Of a stretch of DNA of 64,000 nucleotides, positions 8,171 to 16,840 are shown one piece after another. Every line of letters starts with the position of its first letter. Positions within the stretch are counted from its first letter, which is position 1. Location of the stretch: NCBI RefSeq assembly GCF_029369745.1, contig NZ_CP120210.1, positions 4,464,001 to 4,528,000 on the forward strand. Reading direction: 5' to 3'. Position numbers and translations under genes: made by a program. The notes under the pieces were generated by a model. It searched no databases. It was not told the origin of the DNA and worked only from the letters and a program-made list of their open reading frames with translations. This DNA comes from Amycolatopsis sp. QT-25 (GTDB taxonomy: Bacteria; Actinomycetota; Actinomycetes; Mycobacteriales; Pseudonocardiaceae).

Positions 8171-8186
8171 TGTATACATTGCATGC
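8171..8186 (+). promoter_or_regulatory. Palindrome over probable -10 of a leaderless GntR gene
   Basis: TGTATACA (8171-8178) is a perfect palindrome of the kind bound by FadR-type GntR regulators. It contains TATACAT (8173-8179), a good -10 box whose expected start point is at or next to the ATG at 8187. There is no Shine-Dalgarno sequence, so the mRNA is probably leaderless and the regulator probably represses itself here. Confidence 0.6.
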
Positions 8187-8822
8187 ATGGACGTTTACGA
8201 GGCGGTCCGTCATTTGATCGTGCTGGGCACGTATCCCGCCGGGCAGCCGGTCGCCGAAGTGGAGCTGTGCGAACGGCTCGGCGTCAGCCGCACGCCAGTT
8301 CGGGAAGCGTTGCGGCGACTGGAGAGTGACGGCCTGGTGCAGGCCGCGCGGCGCGGTGTCACCGTGGTTGAGCTGGACGCCAAGGCACTGCGGGACGCCT
8401 ACCTCGTGCGCGCCTGCATGGAGGAGTTGACCGCGGAGTTGGCCGCATGCCGGCAGCGGGACGGTGAGCTGTCTCCAGCGAGCCTTCTCCGGCTCGTCGA
8501 ACACGCTGATCTGGCTGGTCAAGCCACACAACGCGGAGACCTGGCCGCAGGTGTCCGACACAATCAGGCGTTCCATCAGTGCATCGCGACGCTCGCGGAC
8601 AACCCGACAGCGTCAGCGGTTCTGGACCGAATCTGGGATCAGATCACCATTTCAACACGAGCCTCGCTGACCTCGCCTGCCAGGCCGGTCCGTGTAGACG
8701 ACGAGCACCGTTGGTTGATCGAAGCGATCACGGCCGGTGATCCGCAGCAGGCTGCCGCTCACGCCCGTGAACACGTCCTCTCCACGATGTCCGTTCTTAC
8801 CAAGCAAGGAGAAAAAGCGTGA
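8187..8822 (+). CDS. GntR-family (FadR/FCD) transcriptional regulator
   Basis: 211 residues. The N-terminal winged helix carries the GntR signature LCERLGVSRTPVREALRRLE (about residues 28-47), followed by DGLVQAARRGVTV. The C-terminal domain is FCD-like, with metal-ligand-type motifs LVRACMEE, RHNQAFHQCI and DDEHRWLIEAI, so it probably senses a small carboxylate. The start at 8187 has no ribosome binding site and appears leaderless. The stop overlaps the OsmC gene (GTGA), so the two are co-expressed. A decayed dioxygenase gene lies just downstream on the opposite strand. Confidence 0.92.
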   Translation: MDVYEAVRHLIVLGTYPAGQPVAEVELCERLGVSRTPVREALRRLESDGLVQAARRGVTVVELDAKALRDAYLVRACMEELTAELAACRQRDGELSPASLLRLVEHADLAGQATQRGDLAAGVRHNQAFHQCIATLADNPTASAVLDRIWDQITISTRASLTSPARPVRVDDEHRWLIEAITAGDPQQAAAHAREHVLSTMSVLTKQGEKA

Positions 8823-9301
8823 GCAGGCAACACGACTATCGGGTCACAGTGCGCTGGACCGGCGACACCGGGGCTGGCTACCGCGATTACGAGCGGGGCC
8901 ATGACGTGGTGGCGGAGGGCAAGCCGGTGTTGAAAGGCAGCGCCGACCCTTCGTTCCGTGGCACGCCCGAGCGGTGGAATCCGGAGGAGTTGCTGGTCGC
9001 CTCTCTGTCGGAGTGCCACATGCTCACTTTCCTGGCATTGTGCGCTCAGGCCGGCATCGGGGTGACCGGCTACATCGACGCCGCCAGCGGTGTGATGCGG
9101 GAAACGCCAGGCAACGGCGGCCGGTTCACCGAGGTCGTGCTGCGGCCGGTGGTAACCGTCGCCGACGCAGCTGCGATCGAGCGGGCCGAGGGGTTGCACA
9201 AGCAGGCGCACGACACGTGCTTCATCGCGAATTCGGTGAACTTTCCAGTCCGCCATGAGCCGACAACAGCGTGTGCCAGGCTGTCGCCGACCACGTCCTG
9301 A
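8819..9301 (+). CDS. OsmC-family peroxiredoxin-like protein
   Basis: 160 residues of the OsmC/Ohr fold. The two redox cysteines are visible: Cys66 in LSECHMLTFL and Cys134 in AHDTCFIANSVNFPV, the usual spacing for organic-hydroperoxide reductases. The conserved N-terminal part RWTGDTGAGYRDYERGHDV fits the OsmC branch. The GTG start overlaps the GntR stop by four bases, so the pair is one operon. The expected role is reductive removal of organic peroxides using lipoyl or thiol donors. The substrate cannot be told from sequence. Confidence 0.9.
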   Translation: MSRQHDYRVTVRWTGDTGAGYRDYERGHDVVAEGKPVLKGSADPSFRGTPERWNPEELLVASLSECHMLTFLALCAQAGIGVTGYIDAASGVMRETPGNGGRFTEVVLRPVVTVADAAAIERAEGLHKQAHDTCFIANSVNFPVRHEPTTACARLSPTTS

Positions 9302-9302
9302 G

Positions 9303-10228
9303 TCACGCCATCGCGACGAGCACCTGCCGTGGGCCGGTATAGGCGGCCCGGCCGTGCATCGTGAGCCAGTTGTCGATGACGAGGACGTCACCGGGCTGCC
9401 AGCGAACCGGCCGGGCCAGCTCGTGGCAGACGCGGCGGATCCCGTCCAGATCCGCGGGATCGATGGCACTCCCGTCCCCGAACGACGCGTTGATGGGCAG
9501 ATCGTCCTCTGCGAACACATTCAACATCGCCGCCCGGCTGGATTCGTCCAAATTGGACCAGTGCCACTGGTCGGCCTAGTTGAACCAGACCGGCTCCCCG
9601 GTGACCGGATGCGCCGCGACGGCGTTCCGGATATGCGTCACCCGCAACCCCCGTCGGGCTTCCACACGAACTCGGCCCCGCCTTCTCGCAGGAGTCGCAT
9701 AACCTGTTCGGCGTCTTCCGTCTCGAAGGTGTCCTGCCACGACTTCCCGAACCCGGCACCATCGGGCAGGTTCTGCGTGTACCTGATGGTTCGTGCCAGG
9801 AAACAGGTTCTCACCTGCCTGGTCACCTCCTCGAGTAGACGTCGTCCGTCCGCCATGAGGGTTTCCCCGCCGACGGCGGCGGGAACGAGGCAGCAGAACA
9901 TGAGGTAAGAAGGTGGAGACTTGGTGTAGGACAATTCGTTGTGCAACGTGATGGGGTACTCACTCGGATATTCGGTCGAGGTGTACACCCGGTCGGTCAC
10001 CCGGCGCCGAGGAGAGTTTCCGTGCACATAGGAGACAAGCTCGGGCATGAAGGCGCGAGCGACGGCGTGGAACCGCGCCGCCGACCCGACCTCGAATCCG
10101 CGAAACAACACAGCACCCCGTTCGACGACGAGATCACGCACACCGAGCCGATGCCGATCCAGGTGCTCCATCAGATCGGGCGGCCGGACGTCGTCCGCCA
10201 GGATCACGGCCGGGCCAGTCGACGGCAT
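9303..10228 (-). pseudogene. Broken TauD/SyrP-like Fe(II)/2-oxoglutarate dioxygenase
   Basis: The 5' part (ATG 10228) reads as a TauD-family enzyme with iron-binding HxE in ITLHNELSYTKSPPSY. The frame is lost after VWKPDGG at the G-run 9648-9652, where one base is missing. The second half continues in another frame (THIRNAVAAHPVTGEPVWFN), meets a TAG at 9576-9578 where Gln is expected, and ends with the distal histidine and arginine (WLTMHGRAAYTGPRQVLV). Two independent lesions make a sequencing error an unlikely full explanation. It converges on the OsmC gene. The intact relative would hydroxylate an amino-acid-like substrate. Confidence 0.85.
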
Positions 10229-10993
10229 CTGCCCGGCTACGCCACCCCGCCCATTGTCTGCCCTACGTCGGGAAGCGCCGGGTCCACCAGCTCGCCGACC
10301 ACGATCGCGAACTCGGCATCCCTACTGGACCAAGAACTACCTGACCAGCGTAGACAGGGACAACGTCGCCAACGCCGACGAAGCCCTGCAACAGCGCTAC
10401 CCCGACTACGACCCGATCTCCACCCTCCCCGAAACCGGCCGGCGATGGGTGGCACGACCAGCCCGCCAGGCGGGTCCCGGAGGGAACGTTCAGGCTCACG
10501 TGCGAGCTTGAAGCACCCCCTCCGCCGTACCGGCCGTTCGTGCCGGTCAGGACCGGTTGCCGGAAACGGCCCAGAAATTCCGAGTGGACAGTCAGGCTGC
10601 CCGGAAGCCAATCGGAGTGGGTCATTCGAACGGCATGCCTCTCGTCTGCATCCGGACCCATTCGCGTTGCACGCATCACGCGCCTCGGTGATCGGAAGTC
10701 GCGATCATCACTCGAAGGACGTGTGCCGTATAGCCCATGGCGGAACTCCAGCCAGCGTCAAGGACATCTGGACACCACCGCGCCGGCCACCCGTTGCCGT
10801 GGACCTCTTCCACCTTCATGCCGCGCTGGTGACCACGACCGGCGGCACGACGACCGTCTGGCTTGGTGTCGAACTCGGTGGTCTTGCCACCACTGGAGAT
10901 TTCGCGGAGATGGTGGCGACACAGGGCGCGCGGCCGCAAGAGGTCCCCGGCGAGTTGAGCACCAGGTGCGTGGATACCGATGTATCGGGGCCG
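10229..10993. other. Interval without an intact gene
   Basis: About 765 bases. On the plus strand near 10317-10460 one frame reads like a real protein remnant (YWTKNYLTSVDRDNVANADE followed by ALQQRYPDYDPISTLPETG), but it has no start and I do not recognise its family. The rest (10470-10990) shows no convincing coding frame. Confidence 0.4.
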
Positions 10994-11872
10994 CTACCCG
11001 GGGAACACCTCGGGCACCAGGTCCAGTGCTCGTTGCCGCTCCTGCGGATCGCCCGCCGGAGCGGCGATCAAATCGGTCACACCCGCGTCGGCGTACCGGC
11101 GCAGTTCGGCGGCCACGGCCTCCTCGTCCCCGGCGACCACCGTGTCCCCCGGTCCGGACAGCCCGCCGCGATCGAGTGCCGCGCGATAGGCGGGCAACTC
11201 GTTGACGATGGCGAGGTCACGGGCGAAGTTCTCGCGCACGCCGTCGGGATCGGTGGTGACCGAAACGGGCACCGACATCACCACTCGTGCACCGTCACCG
11301 AGCCGCGGCACCAGGTAGTCGGCGACCAGGCGCGGCTGGAGCCACAGGCCGATGGTGCCGTCAGCCAGTTCGCGGGTCACCTCCAGCATGCGCGGGCCGA
11401 GCGCGGCGACCAGCACCGGCGGCTCGGGTGCGGTGATCGCCAGTTGCGTGTCGATGGTGAAGAACCGGCCCGAGTACTTGACATGCTCACCACGCAGCAG
11501 CGGGCGCAGGACCTCCAGGTACTCACGGGTGTGACGTGCGGGCGCCTCGTAGGGCAGTCCGAACTGGCCGGTCATCACCCATTCGTGGCTGGGGCCAATC
11601 CCCAGGGTGAACCTGCCGCCGGTGAGCGCCTGCGCGGTCAGCGCCTCGGTGGCCATCACCACCGGGTGGCGCGGGTAGGTCGGCACCACCGCGGTGCCCA
11701 GTTCCGGCGGGGAGTCCGGCATGGCGGCCAGCACGGCGATGGGGTCCCAGCCGCCGGGCTGCTGATTGGTCCACGCGCTGTGGTAACCGCGGGCCTTGGC
11801 CTTCGCGGCTTCCGCGGTGAGGTCGGCGGCGGTGAACGCGCCGGAGGTGACGAGGAGTTGTCCGATCCGCAT
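10994..11872 (-). CDS. LLM-class F420-dependent oxidoreductase
   Basis: 292 residues with the luciferase-like monooxygenase barrel: MRIGQLLVTSGAF at the start, then GTAVVPTYPRHPVVMATEAL, the cofactor-side motif GGRFTLGIGPSHEWVM and the C-terminal PVLVAALGPRMLEVTRELAD. This set is typical of actinobacterial F420-dependent enzymes. The start at 11872 gives the expected N-terminus; a much longer open frame upstream is the shadow of the LysR gene. It is transcribed divergently from a LysR regulator (11957), which probably controls it. The substrate is unknown. Confidence 0.88.
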   Translation of the reverse strand: MRIGQLLVTSGAFTAADLTAEAAKAKARGYHSAWTNQQPGGWDPIAVLAAMPDSPPELGTAVVPTYPRHPVVMATEALTAQALTGGRFTLGIGPSHEWVMTGQFGLPYEAPARHTREYLEVLRPLLRGEHVKYSGRFFTIDTQLAITAPEPPVLVAALGPRMLEVTRELADGTIGLWLQPRLVADYLVPRLGDGARVVMSVPVSVTTDPDGVRENFARDLAIVNELPAYRAALDRGGLSGPGDTVVAGDEEAVAAELRRYADAGVTDLIAAPAGDPQERQRALDLVPEVFPG

Positions 11873-11956
11873 ACGCCCAGTCCAGCGTGAAACCCGCGGT
11901 CGAGCGAGATCCACTTCGCCCGTGCAGCGATAACATGTGGTGATCGATGGGGAGGG

Positions 11957-12811
11957 ATGATGGAGCTGCGGGCGTTGCGGTACTTCGTCGCGGTCGCCGA
12001 GGAACTGCACTTCGGGCGCGCGGCCGAACGGCTGAGGATCGTGCAGCCCGCGGTCAGCCAGCAGGTCGCCCGGCTCGAACGGGAGCTGGGCACGCGGCTG
12101 TTCGACCGCACTTCGCGCACGGTCCGGCTGACCGAGTCCGGGCGTCGCGTGCTCGCCGCCGCCAGGGAAACCCTCGCCGCGGCCGAACACGTGCGCGCGG
12201 TGGTGCACGAGCCGAGCGACCTCGTGCGGATCGGCACCGCGGCCGGCCTCACCGCCCGGCTCGAACGCGGCATCGATGCGCTGCGCGAGCTGAACCCGGG
12301 GTTCGACCTGGTGCTGGTGGACCTTCCGGTGATCGAGCGTGTCCACGCCCTGCGGCGCGGCGAACTGGATCTGGCGCTGGTGCGGGGCCCGGTGTCGGCG
12401 CCCGGGGTGCGGGTGCTGCCGGTGTGGTCGGAGCCGCTGCACGCGGTGGTCTCCGCCCGGCACCCGGTCGCGGAGCGCGGCAGCGTCACCGTCGCCGAAC
12501 TGGCCGATCACGTGCTGCGAGCCCCTTCGGACCCGCCACTGCACGAAGCCGTCACCGCGGCGCTGGGCAGCACTGGCACCCGCTTCGGCCGACCGGTGGG
12601 CACCGCACAGGACACCATCGTGGAAGTCGGCTCGGATCCGGGGAGTTGGGCGCTGATGCCCGCCACCGAGGTAGCCGCCATCGGCTCCACGCGCGTCCGC
12701 TCTCTGCCGCTGCTCCCGCCGATCACCATCACCGGCAACATCCTCACCCCGGACGACGACATACCACGCCAGTGCACACACGCCATCACGGCCGCCTTCG
12801 AAGACGCCTGA
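11957..12811 (+). CDS. LysR-family transcriptional regulator
   Basis: 284 residues. The N-terminal helix-turn-helix reads ELRALRYFVAVAEELHFGRA, then RLRIVQPAVSQQVARLERELG, a textbook LysR domain. The rest is a periplasmic-binding-like effector domain with RIGTAAGLTARLERGID and VRVLPVWSEPLHAVVSARHP. GGAGGG sits directly before the tandem ATG ATG, so ATG 11960 may be the true start. Divergent from the LLM oxidoreductase with an 84-base shared promoter region, so autoregulation and control of that gene are likely. Confidence 0.92.
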   Translation: MMELRALRYFVAVAEELHFGRAAERLRIVQPAVSQQVARLERELGTRLFDRTSRTVRLTESGRRVLAAARETLAAAEHVRAVVHEPSDLVRIGTAAGLTARLERGIDALRELNPGFDLVLVDLPVIERVHALRRGELDLALVRGPVSAPGVRVLPVWSEPLHAVVSARHPVAERGSVTVAELADHVLRAPSDPPLHEAVTAALGSTGTRFGRPVGTAQDTIVEVGSDPGSWALMPATEVAAIGSTRVRSLPLLPPITITGNILTPDDDIPRQCTHAITAAFEDA

Positions 12812-12820
12812 CCCACTCGC

Positions 12821-12982
12821 GTCGTCAATGACAACAGCCACCTGAGGAAACAAGTTCGCGTGCTGACAAACGAGAACACCGAGCTGCAGAACAAACTCAC
12901 TGCGGCACGAGACAACGTCAGGCACGCCGACGAACGCTTCGCCGCTCTCGAAGCCGAGCACGCGGCTACGGTGCTGACCTGA
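12821..12982 (+). pseudogene. Coiled-coil 3' gene remnant
   Basis: A frame without a start ends at TGA 12980-12982 and encodes a charged helical segment (NDNSHLRKQVRVLTNENTEL and on to RHADERFAALEAEH). It resembles the C-terminal coiled coil of small proteins associated with integrases or transposases (DUF6262 type), but it is too short for a firm call. It is part of a run of gene tails between 12.8 and 14.5 kb. Confidence 0.4.
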
Positions 12983-13052
12983 TGCACGACCAGGACCACG
13001 GCCACTTCCACCCCGTCCGCTTCCACGCTGACGCCGTCTTCGTCGGCATGAC

Positions 13053-13268
13053 CCCATCGACGGTCCTGAGTGGACAACTATGCTCGGCGAGGGGGCCGCG
13101 CTGCTCGGCAACGTCGTCAACGCGGCGGACCTGCGGGACGCGGTGGCGCCGCTGCTGAATGATCCGCAGCGGCGCAACGCCATGGCCGAGTGTGCGCTCG
13201 GGCTCGGGCGCCGGGACGCCGCTGATCGGCTCGTTGACGACGTCCTCGACGTCGCCGGGGAGCGCTGA
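13053..13268 (+). pseudogene. C-terminal fragment of a MurG/GT28-type glycosyltransferase
   Basis: The frame includes GEGAALLGNVVNAADLRDAV, LLNDPQRRNAMAECALGLG, then RRDAADRLVDDVLDVAGE and a stop at 13268. This is the usual ending of GT28-like glycosyltransferases (ADL, then a DPxRR helix, then GRxDAA). The donor-binding core is missing. ATG 13080 would give only 62 residues, so it is a remnant. Confidence 0.6.
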
Positions 13269-13450
13269 GCGCTGGCGCCAGGATTTGTGGTCGCCCGGCA
13301 CCGACTGCGCACCGGGGTAGCGAGCATGCTGCTGACCGCCGCCGAGGACATGTCACGGAAATGGGGTTGTGTACGACCGGAACTGACCACGACACGCACA
13401 CGCAATGCCGCCCAGCACTTCCACCGGACGCTCGGCTACCACGAACCTGG
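13269..13450 (+). pseudogene. C-terminal fragment of a GNAT acetyltransferase
   Basis: The frame reads FVVARHRLRTGVASMLLTAA, then ELTTTRTRNAAQHFHRTLGYHE. This is the acetyl-CoA-binding pyrophosphate loop (degenerate RxxGxA) and the terminal NxxAxxFYxxLGY motif of GNAT enzymes. The N-terminal half is missing and the sequence passes into a methyltransferase fragment in another frame at about 13440. Confidence 0.7.
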
Positions 13451-13779
13451 GGCCGCTCTGGTTTCTCGACTCCGCGGTACTACTGCCGCTCATCCGTGAC
13501 CGCCTGGCACCGGGTGGAAAGCTGGTGTTCTCCCATGCTCCCCCGGTTCCCGGAGCCTACGGAATTCATGGAATGTACGGCGCCGCGTTCGCCGAGGAAC
13601 CCGTATGGATTTTCCGGTGGTCGCTCGAGCCCGACATGTGGTCCGAGCTGTTGCGCCGCAACGGCTTCGGAAACATCCGCACACGCCTCGAGACCGCTCT
13701 GAAATCTGGCGAGCCAGCAACGCTTATCGTCGAAGCCGAGCTGCGAGCCGGCTCGGCGAGAGTCGTCGCCGATGGCTGA
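13438..13779 (+). pseudogene. C-terminal fragment of a class I SAM methyltransferase
   Basis: The frame NLGPLWFLDSAVLLPLIRD, RLAPGGKLVFSHAPPVPGAYG, then WSLEPDMWSELLRRNGFGNI corresponds to strands 4-7 of a Rossmann methyltransferase (LxPGGxLVF). The SAM-binding N-terminus is absent, replaced by the GNAT fragment. It ends at TGA 13777-13779. Confidence 0.65.
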
Positions 13780-13790
13780 GGGACATCGGC

Positions 13791-14179
13791 GTGGCTGAGC
13801 CGGCGGTACTGCGTCATGAACTGCTGCGTCGCGCCGAGATAGTCCGGGCCGCCGCCAGAAGCTGGTTCCCCGGTCTCCCACGCCGTAGCAGTGGAAGCGG
13901 ATGAATGAGGCCGACGCGGACAACACCGACTTTCTGGAGGCTGTCCTCGACCGTCTCGGCTGGTCCGGCACAGACCTGGTGGGCTCGGCGGCCGCGCATG
14001 CGGCGTGGTTGATCGCCCAGCACGCTCCCGCCGAGTTTCGTACCCGCTGTGTTCCACTGCTCGCCGCCGCCGTCGACGCCGGGGCCATGCCCGGGCCCGT
14101 TTGCGTCGCGAAGGCTTCACACATGGCGCTGACCGGGCCGCTGGGCGCCCGATGTCGTCGGACACGATGGCGGCCATGA
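13791..14179 (+). pseudogene. Frameshifted DUF6624-like gene
   Basis: Two overlapping frames together resemble a DUF6624 protein. First comes VAEPAVLRHELLRRAEIVRAAARSW-type sequence ending at a stop near 13904. Then, in a shifted frame from 13901, come DADNTDFLEAVLDRLGW and SAAAHAAWLIAQHAPAEFRT, the family core. After about 14090 the similarity is lost. No function is known for the family. Confidence 0.55.
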
Positions 14180-14457
14180 CGTGTTCGACGTCCGATGACG
14201 TCTCCTCGATCGATGTCGTCTGCTACCCCCGATCGTCCAAGACAGGTATTCCACTCTCCGGAGACATGGATACCCCGGCCTCGGGTCAAGGCTATTTGCC
14301 GCCGATACCGTTCGCCGACGTCGGCACTCGGATCGGGCGTGTCCTGGAATGCTGGAGTGAATCGCCGGCCGTGAAAATCGAGCTGCGGAAAGAAGATCCG
14401 GTGATGGGGCCTATTCTGGCCCCGCCGGAATTCCGTTTCGCCGCCGGTCAGGTGTAG
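14152..14457 (+). CDS. Hypothetical protein, possibly a remnant
   Basis: About 101 residues from an ATG at 14152 to a stop at 14457. Features: a Ser/Thr-rich N-terminus, Cys residues, and a more protein-like second half (YLPPIPFADVGTRIGRVLEC, then ELRKEDPVMGPILAPPEFRF). No domain is recognised and no clear ribosome binding site is seen. Given the surrounding gene fragments it may be another leftover. Confidence 0.35.
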   Translation: MSSDTMAAMTCSTSDDVSSIDVVCYPRSSKTGIPLSGDMDTPASGQGYLPPIPFADVGTRIGRVLECWSESPAVKIELRKEDPVMGPILAPPEFRFAAGQV

Positions 14458-14743
14458 TACCCGGCCAACGGCACACGGGCCTCGTGAGACATAACCGTGA
14501 GTTCGGAGGTCCCTCGTCGGGGACGCGAGGCTCCGATCCGCCCAGGACCAGGGCATCCCCACTCCTTTGGGTGCCATCTGCCGTTCTGACCCGACTTCAG
14601 CTTCCGTGAACCGATCGGCGCCGCGCCGTCCGAGTTCCGCGCCTCTGCCGCGTCGTTGTAAACCACGCTGCCCAGCACCCATTCCCGACCCTCGTCGTTC
14701 GCGGAGCCGGCCCCTGCCCACCGAGGCCGGGGTTGCGGTGACC

Positions 14744-15403
14744 TCACGTGGGGTGGATCAGGCGGCTTTCATAGGCGAAGATCACGGCCTGGATCCGGTC
14801 GCGGAGTTCGAGTTTTTGCAGGATCCGTCCCAGGTGCGACTTCACGGTCGCCTCCGCGAGGTACAGGGTCGCCGCGATTTCGGAGTTGGACAGACCGGCG
14901 CCCACTTGGACGAGCACCTCGTGCTCACGAGCGCTGAGCCGGCTCAGCCGCTCGTCGCGTTCGGTGCCACCCTCCGGAATGTGCGGGCGGAACTTCACCA
15001 GCAGACGATGGGTGATCCGCGGAGAGATTACCGCGTCGCCCACGGCAATGTGGCGGATCGCGGTGAGCAGTTCCTCGGGCCGGGTGTTCTTCAGCAGGAA
15101 ACCCGAGGCTCCCGCCTTGAGCCCGGCGAAGGCGTACTCGTCGAGGTCGAAGGTGGTGAGGATCAGCACCCGGGTTCGCGGGCAGCTCCTGACGATCCGC
15201 CGGGTCGCCTCGATCCCGTCGGTCCCGGGCATCCGGACGTCCATGAGAACTATGTCGGGACGCAGTTCCCGGGCGAGGCGGATGGCTTGGGCGCCGTCTT
15301 CGGCTTCGCCGACCGCCGCCATGTCTGGCTGGGCTTCCAGAACCGTGCTGAAGGCCAAGCGGAGCAGCGCTTCGTCGTCGGCGATCAGGACGCGGATCGT
15401 CAC
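14744..15403 (-). CDS. NarL/LuxR-type response regulator
   Basis: 219 residues. The receiver domain has the acidic pair in LIADDEALLRLAF, the phospho-acceptor Asp in IVLMDVRMPGTDGIEA (about residue 54) and the Lys in GFLLKNTRPEEL. The C-terminal LuxR helix-turn-helix reads LSAREHEVLVQVGAGLSNSE, then AEATVKSHLGRILQKL. The GTG start overlaps the stop of the histidine kinase (GTGA, 15400-15403), so the pair is co-translated. The divergent hydrolase gene at 16841 is the closest candidate target. Confidence 0.95.
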   Translation of the reverse strand: MTIRVLIADDEALLRLAFSTVLEAQPDMAAVGEAEDGAQAIRLARELRPDIVLMDVRMPGTDGIEATRRIVRSCPRTRVLILTTFDLDEYAFAGLKAGASGFLLKNTRPEELLTAIRHIAVGDAVISPRITHRLLVKFRPHIPEGGTERDERLSRLSAREHEVLVQVGAGLSNSEIAATLYLAEATVKSHLGRILQKLELRDRIQAVIFAYESRLIHPT

Positions 15404-16635
15404 GCGGACACCGCCTCGCTGCCGACGAGGAACAGGCGGGTGTGGACGCCCCAGCCACCGTCCGGGAGCGGCCCGGCCCGCAACGTCCCCCCGTAGGCGG
15501 CCGCGCGCTCTCGCATGCCGGTGATGCCGTGGCCGGACCGGCCGGCGGCGAGGGATGGCGGGCGGGGTCCAGTGTCGGTGACGTCCACGGTGAGGGACTC
15601 GGTCGAGCACTCGATCCGGACCTTCGCCTGAGTGCCGGCGGGGGTGTGCTTGAGGGTGTTGGTCACGGCTTCCTGGACCAGGCGGTAGACGGCCAGTTGC
15701 GCGGTGGCGGGTACGTGGGCGTGACCGCCGTGGATGTCGATACGGGTCGGCAGTCCGGCGGCGCACATCTGGTCGGCAAGGGTCGTCAGCTGGGCGATCC
15801 CGGGCAACGGGTGGCGCAGCGCGTCCGGCTCGCCGGCGCGCAGAACGCCCAGGGAACGCCGCATGTCGGTCAAGGCCTGCCTGCCCGTCTCGGAGATCCG
15901 GAGCATCGCGGTGGTCGCCTTGCCGGGCGACCGGTGCTGTGCGTAGACGGCGGCGTCGGTGAGCGCGACCATGACCGACAGGTTGTGGGTGACGATGTCG
16001 TGCATCTCCCGGGTGATCCGGGTCCGCTCTTCGGCGACAGCCACCCGCGCCTGCTGATCGTGGTCCCGCTCCAAGCGCACGGCGCGTTCCTCGACGGCCG
16101 CGAGGTAGGCACGGTTGATCCGCACATGCACACCGAGGACACCAACCGCGACGATCATCGCGGTGACCGCGACGAACGGGGTGAGGAACGCGCCGTCGGT
16201 GGCCCAGCGCAGGCAAGCCAGCAGCCCCCCGACCTCCAGAACTGCCCCGGCCACCAAGGTATCGCGCAGGCCCGCGCGCACGGCCACCGTGTACAGCGCC
16301 ACCAGCAGGGCGATGTCCGCCGGTAGCTGGACGTCCAGTAGCCACTGGACCGAGGCCGCGGCCGCCACGGTGGCGAACACCGTACGTGGAGCCCGGTGCC
16401 GCCACATCAGGGGCAGCAGGAGAACGACGGTCAAGGTCACGGCCACCGGCAGTTCCCGCAGCGGCCGGGTGGTCACGACGTTGAGCAGGAGCAGCGACGG
16501 CAGCAGCGAACTCCGCACCGCCGGCGGCAGCAGGGAAGCTCGGCGCCAGGCGGATTTCGCCAGTTGCACCGGCCAGAAGGCTGTTCTCGCGGAGCGCACC
16601 GGGTGATCGTAGGCCGCGGGCACCGCCACGCACAT
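15400..16635 (-). CDS. Sensor histidine kinase (HisKA_3 type)
   Basis: About 411 residues. The N-terminal half has four to five membrane helices, followed by a short coiled linker. The dimerisation box contains the phospho-acceptor His in EMHDIVTHNLSVMVALTDA, and the ATPase domain has N-box LVQEAVTNTLKHTPAG and G-box HGITGMRERAAAYGG. It is the partner of the overlapping NarL-type regulator. The start is uncertain: ATG 16635 and GTG 16599 are both plausible and neither has a strong ribosome binding site. The extracellular part is minimal, so the signal may be sensed in or at the membrane. Confidence 0.9.
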   Translation of the reverse strand: MCVAVPAAYDHPVRSARTAFWPVQLAKSAWRRASLLPPAVRSSLLPSLLLLNVVTTRPLRELPVAVTLTVVLLLPLMWRHRAPRTVFATVAAAASVQWLLDVQLPADIALLVALYTVAVRAGLRDTLVAGAVLEVGGLLACLRWATDGAFLTPFVAVTAMIVAVGVLGVHVRINRAYLAAVEERAVRLERDHDQQARVAVAEERTRITREMHDIVTHNLSVMVALTDAAVYAQHRSPGKATTAMLRISETGRQALTDMRRSLGVLRAGEPDALRHPLPGIAQLTTLADQMCAAGLPTRIDIHGGHAHVPATAQLAVYRLVQEAVTNTLKHTPAGTQAKVRIECSTESLTVDVTDTGPRPPSLAAGRSGHGITGMRERAAAYGGTLRAGPLPDGGWGVHTRLFLVGSEAVSA

Positions 16636-16840
16636 GAGCCCGGCGTCTGACCGCGTCCGGCCGGATTGCGACCTGAGGAGGAGTTCCACTACCTCCTGCG
16701 GTCGCAACCGAGCCGTCGATCCACCTACCTTGCTTGCCACTCCCGTCGCACAGCACGTGCTGCGGATTGCGCTCCCGGTAGCCCGTGCTGACGACCCGGG
16801 AGCGATGTGGTCGTGCCCACCCGGCAACGACGATGGCCGG

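Noticed and set aside
7562..8329. 255-codon plus frame upstream of GntR
   Set aside because: No domain, weak codon bias, and it overlaps the GntR start region out of frame.
10994..13405. 803-codon minus frame
   Set aside because: Only its last 292 codons (the LLM oxidoreductase) have family motifs; the rest is antisense to the LysR gene and neighbouring fragments.
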